From NCBI GenBank assembly GCA_011763485.2, contig JAANSK020274379.1:1-21031 (forward strand): 21,031 nucleotides of DNA. The letters run 5' to 3'. Positions 1-9,200 of the stretch are shown one piece after another. Each line of letters begins with the position of its first letter. The stretch's first letter is position 1. Below the pieces are notes generated by a model. That model did no database searches and was not told the origin of the DNA. It saw nothing but the letters and a program-made list of their open reading frames with translations. This stretch comes from Isoetes engelmannii. Lineage: Eukaryota; Streptophyta; Lycopodiopsida; Isoetales; Isoetaceae. The translations under genes were made by a program, and so were the position numbers.

Positions 1-1992
1 ACGTGGAGCTCCACACCGAACATCTGTCGGCCTTCCTCCAAATTCGGCGCCCACGAACCCTAATTTCATAAGAAAAAATAGGAACAACCATTACTATTTG
101 CAAACCCCACATGCCACATCATCCCAAATATGATTTTGCATACAAATACATGCCTTCCACCATTACAAACCTTACATTATCCCAGACGTTTTAATTCTCG
201 TGGAACCTTATCCCTTAAACTATTAGACCGTATACCTAGACGACAAACATGCACCCACATCTACTTATTTAAAATGTTTTTGGGGTTTCTGGCTGATGCC
301 GGTGTGAACATTTTGTCCGGCGTTACATTGGAAGAAAAAAGAGTTTTCCGGCCAAACGTTTTTTCACGGCTCTTTTTGTTCTTCCTCACGGTGGGCGGTG
401 GGTTACCGACCGTTACAGTTGATTAGGGAGAGGATATGGCGGGGGATTTCCCTCCCCCTTTCATCATTGTTTGGTGGAGTTTAAATCTTAGAGCAAATCA
501 CAGTAACAAGCCTTTTGAGCTGTTATTCATCGCCAGTCCGGAGGTCGCTACCTTTGCACCTGCCTTCGCCACTATTAGCAGGGTTTGTTCAAGATATCAA
601 GTAAGTTCTTCTTATCAAAGATTGCTTTTTGGAGCAAATTCCGCCACTGTGTTTGTTCTTATGGATTTCCAGGCCAGAGAAGAAATGCTGACGATTTGGT
701 ATGTTAATTTTTTTTTGGGATCTACGATTTCCTAAAATTTTGTATTGTTTCAAAGGGACTTTTGAACAAAGATTCCGTGTTGAAGAGAGCTTTCTACATG
801 GCATTTACATGCTTCATTTTTTCCACCTCCACTGAGCACTCTGTCTTCCGGAACTGAGTTTGATTGAATGGCAGTAAGTTTTGCAAGGGATCATGCCATG
901 CTTTGCTCTTGAACCTTCAGCTTCAAGACAGGATATGCATAGAGGTCTGATTGTGTGTTCCAGTTTCCTTGAGCATTAACAATGGCTGCTAAAAATATGT
1001 GTGGATCTTAGCACATGACGAAGTCATCTCTCCATTGCACAACCCTGGCATCTTTTTTAATCATCTTAAGGCATTTATCTACGGTCCTTTACATTTGATA
1101 TTTCAGGTAGACGGTAGACAGAAAGATTCACTCCTCTGTTTTGGATTGCCCGAATTTGAAGTTCCGTCCAGCTATGGCGATGGGCTGATTAGGCCAGCTA
1201 TGGCATGCATTTTCATTGGTTATTTTGTTCCTTTGCTGGCCATTTGTTGAGGCAATCGTGGGGCAGATTGTAGGAGCTACGAAGCTAAGGGTTTAGGTTG
1301 AAAATATGAAAAGAAGGAAAAGATCGAGGAAAAAGCTTTTCCTGATTTTGAGATTTGACCAATCCATATTATGTTATTTTTGCAGAGATCACTGTTATGC
1401 TTTGTTTGAAATCTTAGAAGAAAGGAGGGTTAAAAAGGTTGGGATTCATCGATTTGGTGCAGAGCTTGATTTCCGGCAATGTATGTAGAGGGCCTCTGTT
1501 TCCAGTTTTGGAGTATTCTCACAAAAGTTTCCCTCTAACTAATACATGTCTTATCTGTTAACAGTGTTCCTTTATTGTTCGCAGTGTTCCTTTATTTGCT
1601 CCTCTCCTTTGCTGGAACTGTGCTCTTTTTTCTGTGTTGATGTAACCCATTCTTTGCATTGGCTGGCACTATTCTTTCAAACAGGATTTTTGACTATTTA
1701 TTGTCAGAGGAGCTTTGCAAAAATCAACATTCAAAGTTAAAAGGTGCACAAATCTTGCTGCGTACCAGTGTATGTATTATCAGACTATGAATTGGATAAT
1801 CCTACTAGAATTGGTAATAAAGCATAGTTGCTTAAATAAATGTAATGGCTACCATATCTGCTCCTTTATTTTTAGCAATCAAATATCCTCCTCTTTTCTT
1901 CTCTGTCCTCACGCAGATGTATGATATTGTTGAAGGCAAATTCATTGCTGCAAGGGCGGATGCACTATTTTTGCTGCCTATTTCCAACATTA

Positions 1993-2030
1993 AACCTATT
2001 TCCTTAACTTGAACCTATTTCCTTAACTTG
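1993..2030. repeat. Perfect 19-bp tandem duplication
   Basis: The unit aacctatttccttaacttg occurs twice back to back (1993-2011 and 2012-2030) with no mismatch, which points to a recent slippage or duplication event in non-coding DNA. Confidence 0.95.
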
Positions 2031-2346
2031 AAGCAAACAAATTGTGCTGCCTGTGATCCGTTTATGTGAAATTCAATATGACGTGTTCTTTAATTGTTAC
2101 CCACAACATATTCATTTGGATTACTACAGATTAAACCATTTCTAGCACAATTTGCAAAAGTCATTTCTAGCCTTATTTCTTTCTTATCTACCTTCTACTT
2201 TAAAGTGACATCATTGAATTTACATGCATACTCTTGAGCGATGTTGGCTTTGTGAATTTGATATTCTTTAAGCACTTCGGTACTCATATTTGTTGTCTTA
2301 CAAACAAGTGCATGCACTTGAAGTTCATGGTCCACGTGCATACACG

Positions 2347-2456
2347 AAGATAATTTTGCACACGTTGTTAAAAATGGAAGGTGAAATGCCAACTCTTCTT
2401 AAAGATGATTTTGCAGCCGCTGTTAAAAATGGAAGTTGAAATGCCAACACTCTTTT
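2347..2456. repeat. 55-bp imperfect tandem duplication
   Basis: Two adjacent copies begin at 2347 (aagataattttgc) and 2402 (aagatgattttgc). Both share the core gttaaaaatggaag and the phrase gaaatgccaac. They differ at a handful of positions, so this duplication is older than the 19-bp repeat at 1993. It lies in non-coding flanking DNA and has no evident function. Confidence 0.9.
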
Positions 2457-2858
2457 GTATTACGAACACATTTATAAATAGAATGCACAACAAATATTGG
2501 CATATGTAACATGGTGTATTTCCAAATTATACAGCATCTATTCAAGCGATCGTATGATGCAAAGGAGAGCAAGCCTAAATGGCAATTTGGTCATTCACAG
2601 AGGAATGTAATCAACATGTTCTGGCTAGCTACTGAGTGGCATCCAAGACACGTACAAACTAATAGGTTACGCCTACAAATTTAGTTGGAGAGAATTCTCG
2701 AACACTTCTGCAAACACCTGGGCAAAAGACGATGCTTCCTTTAAAACGTACACAACTCTAGCCCCCTGCAACACTCACGTAGTATCACACTCCCCTAAAA
2801 CTTTTGCACATCTACTTTATTAAAATTAAGCCATCAGCACGATAACGCGGGACACACA

Positions 2859-2894
2859 TTAGTAAACGTGTGATCGGCATTGCCGCGCAAACGT
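2859..2894 (-). mobile_element. Helitron-like 3' end, minus orientation (or left terminal inverted repeat)
   Basis: Read on the minus strand, the sequence has a small GC-rich palindrome (cggc-att-gccg on the plus strand, 2875-2885). It is followed 13 nt later by a CTAA terminus and then a T, the Helitron layout of hairpin, short spacer, CTRR and host T. About 29 of 35 bases match the reverse complement of the end at 3141-3175. The matching 5' TC end was not identified. The alternative is the left terminal inverted repeat of a roughly 310-bp MITE flanked by TA. Confidence 0.55.
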
Positions 2895-3139
2895 AGCGGC
2901 ATATTTCTATACATTAAAATGTCCTAGCGCCTTTGTCTGCAACCAACTGTTCCAATATGAAATAACTGGTACAAGACCATGTATTTCTTCTAAAATACCA
3001 TCCGTCTTTATAAAACAACTCTCTCACATTGAACATTAGAAAAAGGCTCAAAACTAAACCAACGCCCAATTTCTTAGTTATGAACAATTTGTTAGTAGTA
3101 AGCGCACTAAATTGAATGAGGTCATTAACACGTTCCCAA

Positions 3140-3174
3140 CGTTAGCCCGGCAACGCCGGGCACACGTTTACTAG
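3140..3174 (+). mobile_element. Helitron-like 3' end, plus orientation (or right terminal inverted repeat)
   Basis: A perfect 6-bp-stem hairpin, cccggc-aac-gccggg (3146-3160), is followed after 10 nt by CTAG (3171-3174) and then T. This matches the known 3' terminus of plant Helitrons: a GC-rich hairpin, CTRR, and insertion between A and T. No helicase coding sequence is present, so any element here is non-autonomous. The 5' end could not be located. The inverted counterpart at 2859-2894 means that a TIR-bearing MITE cannot be excluded. The end sits only 49 bp before the start codon of the methyltransferase gene. Confidence 0.6.
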
Positions 3175-3202
3175 TTGCATAATTCAATAGGCTTGGGTTC
3201 AG

Positions 3203-3211
3203 TTAGGGTTT
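3203..3211. promoter_or_regulatory. Telo-box in the 5' leader/proximal promoter
   Basis: The sequence ttagggttt is the reverse complement of the plant telo-box AAACCCTAA, 12 nt before the start codon. In plants this motif is enriched near transcription starts of genes for the translation apparatus, which fits a tRNA-modification enzyme. No TATA box can be assigned with confidence, and the motif is short enough to occur by chance. Confidence 0.4.
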
Positions 3212-3223
3212 TAGAGTAACAGG

Positions 3224-6200
3224 ATGAGCGTGTTGGTGAAGGTGGCACAGGCAGCTGCCAAAGCAATCAGAACCAGCGCTCCTGATGCAGTGGCATGCAT
3301 AATCGATGCTCTCTTAAATGCCTCCGAACTGTCCCCCTCTTTGCTATTAGCACAACTCTTAGATATATTTTCTCCGGAGCTCCAGGTAGGCAGATATAAC
3401 AAGAATGATAATTGTAAAATGGAGGAGATTCAATAAAAAACAGGCATTCACAACATTATAATTGAATCTGCCAAGATATAAACATTTCAGCTCAACTGAG
3501 AAAGACAAAAATTATAAACGTGTGGAAATTTTTTTTGCTTCTGTTTTACAATTATCAGGTTATTTCCCAGAGATAGATATGAAGTATGAATATATCCAAA
3601 TCTTGCACCGACTGGTTATATAAACTCTATAAGCATTTTGTTCCTTCTTCGAAGCAAAGCTTCCATGAATAAGGTCATGAATTTCTAACTGTAGGCATCA
3701 CATTTATTGGTGCGGGATCATGGAGCTTCGGAAAAGGAAGATGAACATTGCTGTGATGAGGCTATTATTACAGCTTTATTACACCTTCTACAAGTTGCAG
3801 GTCCTATTTATTCATCAATGCCTTTATGCAATGTGAAGTTGCCTTTGGTAAAGTTGAAATAATCTTATATAAAGAGAAGAGGGGAAGACAATCATGGCAG
3901 TAGTAAACTGTACTCTTTCTTTTCTCAGAACCAATTAAATCCCACTTGACGTCCTCATGCTTTTGCAGAGGGTGCAGAGATCAATAACAATCTTGAAATG
4001 GTCTTTTGGAAAGGTTGTGTACCAATACTTGGAAATAGGGGGACAAGGTCATACATGTGTGAGAAGGTTGGTCATGTTCTATAAACACAGAAATCCTGAT
4101 TACCTTGGTGCTAATACAAAATTGTTGCAGGTATCAAAAATGCTTGCTCAATCAGTTGCACAAATTGATGCCTGGGATTATGTTTTGAAGTATATAGCCC
4201 CTGCATGTCTAAGATCTATTATTGACAACTTATGCTTGAAAGATGTGAAAATCAGGAAAAGTATTCTATACATCATGGAGCAGGGAGAGAAAGGAAATCT
4301 TGGGGACTTGGAAAACTCTAGATATTTGCCAATATCTTCTTCTTGTCAGTTAATTGGAGATTTTCTCACAACAGCTTGTCAAGTTATCTGTGATAAACAC
4401 ATCGCAGATGCTTCAGTGAAGTGCAAAGGTTCAACCAGTTTTTGTATTTTTATTATAGCACAGTTTTGGGATCCTGTTCTGGCTATGTTTTGTCAACCAC
4501 AGGATAGCTCGTTGCGCCATATGGCAATGGATGCAATATTGCCTTCCCTTTTGGGATCTGCAGAAAAGCTTATGCAAAATTCATTTCTTGGCAGTCTCGT
4601 GTTTAGTAGGTAAGTATAGATCCGTTGTTCATAAACATGGCATCTGCTTGTCCCTACACAAATATCTGCAAGTTCCATCTGTATTGTCCATATATATCTT
4701 TATGGAATGTCCGTAAGTATAACGTCTACCACATAACTAGGTTCGCTGTTCAAGTCTATCTACACAGACCAAAATGTTAGTTGAAATTCTATAACAAGCA
4801 AGCTGTCTGCTCTTTATTTTTACTCTGCTCTTGTTCCACATAAGCACATGTTCAAATGTTATTTTTTGCCAGAAATACATAATCAAACTGCTTTTATTCT
4901 ACAGTGGTCCCGCTATGGAGGTTTGGAATTGCTGCAAAATTTTGCTTTCGCTTGACCATTGTCATAGTAGTGATGTGTACATTGCCCTGGCAATGTTTTA
5001 TGACTATTTTCTACCGCTTGCAAAAGATCCAACCGATAAATTTGATGTCCGGAAGGATGTGATGTTTTGGGAAGTTCTCAAAGTTGGGCTGGTAATCATT
5101 TGTTTATGTTATGCCATTAGCTTTTCTTGGTGCATATTGATATCTGCTGAGACTGGACAGGTGGACGAAGAAAGATTGACAAGAAAGCGAGCTTCATATG
5201 TCCTAAAGCTGGCAATTGAACCCTCAAGGTTTTTTGACGATACCATCTATAATCCATCAATGGATATGGATTCCAAGTGCAAAGACTTAAGCAAAAAAGA
5301 AAGATGGGCTGAGCAGGAGGCTGTGTCTACAGAATTGGCAACACATAAAGAGCTAAAGGACGTGCAGCATCCGATGCAGCATTGGGAAATATTTTTGCTG
5401 CTTTATGATATTCTGGAGGAATATGGATTGCATCTTGTTGAAGCAGCATGGACAGAAAAGGTAGCTCAACAATCATGTAACTTCTTATGATACATGTAGA
5501 GAACCTCGCGTTTCAATTCATAGTTTGTTCGCCAAATTGTGCAGATGTCCATGCTATTGACCAGATTGGAGACATCTGGCCTAGTTGTTAGACAGATGAA
5601 ACCAGATATTGATTCTACCTGGACAGCAGTCCTGTGGCATCGTGGCCTTAAGCATGGAAATCCACAAGGTCCTTCGTTAACTTGGTTAATAATTAATTGT
5701 TTTTGGCTCAATATCTGACAGAATTAGGGCAGTTCGACGATTGATACTGCAGTCTTTTTTGGAGCTAAATTGCAGGCTTCAAAATGTCCACTCCTTTGTT
5801 CCCAAAGCGCTTGTGTTGGGGCCATTGTTGGATGCATTGAATGATCCTATACAACATCGAGACTTCGGTTGGTAACTTTATCCTCTTTTGCTTGTAAAGA
5901 TATATTACTTTGCTAGGTAGTCTATATTAGTACACAGATGAAAATATACTTTGTTATCTATTTTAACATGTCCTGCTGTTAGACATTTTAGCTTCCACGT
6001 TCTCTTAGGATCAACCTGTTGTGGTACCTATACTTTAATCGACCATCGCAATGTTAATTCTATGAGGTCAATGTATATTATTCATACATGTGGAGAGCGA
6101 AAGAAAGAAAGATCTATTAGTCTTTAGAAGACTATAGGGTCTTGAGACCAGCAATGCATATGTGACCCTTAATCTAGGAATATGTACATTAGGCACACAT

Positions 6201-9200
6201 TTAAAATCTTACGGCTAAGGCAAATTGGAACCTTCTTTAGCTTATGGAGGAGAGTATTGGCAGCAGCTCAGGAAGTATTTGATCAGAACCATGTAATTTT
6301 ATTTGTTCATGAACTTGTAAAAATTGAAAATTGAAGAAACGTCTTCAAACAAAGAAATATCACGAGCCCAAAAAGCCCAAGGCAAGCAGAGATAATTTCT
6401 TCTTTTTCAATTAATGAAGTTAAAAAGAAAAACGAGAGACTTTCCTTCCCTTTAGCAGATCGTCCTCCATTACATGATCTCCTTCATTCTTCTCAATTAA
6501 TGAAGAATCACAACTAACTGGAAGATGATGTAATGGAGGAATTGCTAGAGAAAAGGAAGTTTCTCAGTCACATTAGCGGCTTTTTATAGAATAGAACGAT
6601 CAATAAACAAAACACCTCCAGAAGAGGAATTCAAGAACTGTTTCAGAAGAAGAGATCTGATGTAAAACGTTAAATGCTGATGGCAGGGCTTATTTTAGAG
6701 TGGCTATAATGGTGAATGGAATATCTTCTAAAAACTTTGACCAATATTTTGAATACATATCTTTTAGCATTAGATACAAACGCTTGTAAGATGCTGTACA
6801 TATTTGGTCTCATACACTCTTATGGCGCAGTAGTAGACATTGCTAAGTCTCCCTCCCTCCCTGATACTTATAAAAAAGCCCAGCAGTCTATATGATCAAG
6901 TATACGCAGTGTTTAAGAACCTTCCACGAACATGATAACTTTCTAGTGACTCGACCATACTCAATTTAATGGACTTTGACACAACATGTGCGTAGAGCAG
7001 CCATAAATGGTCTTATAGATGCCATGTTAGCATGGTGACAAGTCAGCTCGGAGAATGCTCATGTCATGATGGACCATGCTAGCTTGTACATCTGCAGAGT
7101 ATAATGCATGCAGTAGGATGTAAATGCTCATGTACTTGTCATTTTAGTTTGTGTTATGAAGATATGACTATTCTACTTCATTTTGTAGGCTTAGGTGGTA
7201 ACTATATTTCTGGAGTTGGGAAGGATGCTGGCAGGTTCTTTGTGTCCTATGTTGGCAATATGAGCCTTAGGTATCTACTATAGGCTAGTAGCTAATGAAT
7301 TTGAATGACGATAAGATCATAGAACCAGGACTCACAAGTTTTGTATATGTTCATAGCTTTGCACATTTTCCATTGCTAGTCTTTACTGAAATCAAGAGGG
7401 ATAGTGATAGGTATCTTGTGTTGTAAGCTTCAGGTGTTAGAAAGATGTGAATAGACACTATTAATAATCAGTCAAATGATGATGGAATTCTTGTTTCTTA
7501 GTGCAAGGACTGTGATATGGTTTATGATTAACATCTTATTAAGAGCTCGTGGGAGTTGCCAATATGATTATGCATGAGGTGAAACCATAAGGAGCTAGCA
7601 TAAGGAACAAAAAGACAAGAGGTCAAAAGGCAGAGTCAAAGACAAAATCAAAGGCAAACGCTTGCTAAAAAATGGCTAAATCGTAGAGACATCTACACGT
7701 AGAAGCCAAGCTTCCATTATCTATATCTCAGCGACCCGAGCTCTGATTTGAATGCTTTTTACTTTCTGGAATACTGTCTCGGAGTCTAGTTTTCGAATTA
7801 GGGTGGCATTTCTTGTGGTTCATCCGTATGAGGGAACAATGTCCGAAAGTGTGACAAGGGGTCAAAGATGACTGCTTTACTCTTTAGCCATAGAGTCTGA
7901 TTCTAGAGAAAGTTCTAATCTGATCATGTTCAATAGTCTATCATTACCCTTGAGCTTAACTTTTGGAGCCTTGTGTTGTGAAGAGCTAGCTCGAGCAGAG
8001 TAGCTAATGTTGCCTTAAAGCCAGAGTGTTTTATTGTCTTTGTCCTGATATTGCTAGCTTATTGGCCTGGTTGGGTGGAGAGCTCCTTCAAATAGGGCTT
8101 TAGCTACTAACTTGTATATAAAGTTCTTATGTTTGTTTAGGTGTTCAGGCTAGATCATATCAGACAGGGTAATAATACCTTGGTCCCACTATTCATCTAC
8201 TCATTGTCGTAATTGCTTGGGCATGTTGCATGTGAAATACATTTTTGGTCATGCTTACTGCTCTTAACATTGATGCAATATCAATATCTATATTGCATAG
8301 CTTTAAGTGGATCAGATGTCTTTGAGAATGAAGGAACTGGTTGCTGGCTTTGCTTATGAGAAATCAACTGAATTCAGATAAATAACATAATTTAAACCCC
8401 AAACCCCCTTTTCTGTTTTTTGACAGCAACCAGCAAAGGATTCGGACTGTTTCTGTTAGTTGTGTAACAGAAAGTAGCAAAATTGCTCGCACAGCCTGTC
8501 TGTATGAACAAAAGTTCCCAAAACTAGCTGATTTAGAAGTATGCATACAATAAACTATTTTTATGGTCAAAGTAGCCTTTACATGTAAACATGTTTTTGC
8601 ACCATTTCTTTCCCATGCAAAATGAATTCAATAAAGCTTTACATGGAACCAAAGAAGGTATAGGTCTTAATATGTTGCTATGTTGGACCATGTATTGCAG
8701 AGACAGAGGACAGTTTCTAAATCAGTTTATTGTTGCGGTATTGGGACTTGCCCCAACACGGCCTGGTTTGATGACTTTTGCATCTTTAGTTGGTGCAATA
8801 GCAGTGAAGAAGGTGTTGGGCAGAACAGAGGATGGTAGTACATTGGCACCTTTGCAAAGGCCTGTCGAGGATGACGAAGAATCTAGAGGAAGTACAGAAT
8901 TATTACAGAACTTAAAACTTATTGTTGAAAGTAGCAGGATACATTTTAATGCAAGTTACCGAGCAAAAGGTAAGTAATGCGATATTACTGGGATAATGCT
9001 TCTATTGCTTATGTTTATTCTGGTTATGGCAGTCTGTAATTATGTAATGCTAGCTGCATGTGCGTTGGTCGTGCTTCCAGCAATACCTGTGGATAAGTTT
9101 CTCCATTTCTTATCAGCATTTCCTCGGGAGATTCTTGTTGAAAATGGTGATCATGATACCTACATTGGTTTTTAATTTGATTGCTCATCAATGAAGAAAC

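Larger units (their letters stand above)
1..2858. other. 5' flanking region without a recognised gene
   Basis: AT-rich DNA upstream of the methyltransferase gene. All reading frames are short (at most about 100 codons), are interrupted often, and show no domain or family resemblance that I recognise. A minus-strand frame is open from an ATG at 69 down to the left edge (23 codons) and could be the start of a neighbour, but it is too short to call. Small tandem duplications lie near 1562-1600, 1993-2030 and 2347-2456. Remote 5' UTR exons or enhancers of the downstream gene could lie here, but nothing in the sequence fixes them. Confidence 0.6.
3224..7270 (+). other. TRM3: Exons 1-9 of the TRM3-like gene: N-terminal helical repeats (residues 1-557)
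   Basis: The encoded segment is leucine-rich and helical, as in the ARM/HEAT-like N-terminus of TARBP1. It opens with an alanine-rich helix and [17 protein letters not shown]. Later family-like stretches include [19 protein letters not shown] (exon 4), [18 protein letters not shown] (exon 6) and the exon 7/8 junction reading [15 protein letters not shown]. Introns are mostly tiny: 64 bp (4067-4130), 69 bp (5092-5160), 84 bp (5461-5544) and 64 bp (5669-5732), then intron 8 jumps to 1,321 bp. The donors of introns 3 and 8 are GTTGGT rather than GTAAGT. For exon 8, the competing GTAACT donor 4 nt downstream would lead to an immediate stop, so GTTGGT at 5868 is preferred. Confidence 0.88.

Noticed and set aside
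130-804. Open frames of 70-100 codons near the left end
   Set aside because: Low-complexity, unlike any family I know, and compatible with chance in AT-rich DNA; splice-like GTAAGT and CAGG sites near 600-670 have no supporting frame.
4429-4458. Intron-like GT...TAG stretch inside exon 4 (30 nt, T-rich, 3n length)
   Set aside because: Far below the size plant spliceosomes handle, and the frame is open across it, so it is kept as coding sequence. It may be a small in-frame insertion.
5868-5877. Alternative exon 8 donor GTAACT at 5872
   Set aside because: It shifts phase and gives a stop within a few codons of exon 9; the GTTGGT donor at 5868 keeps the frame.
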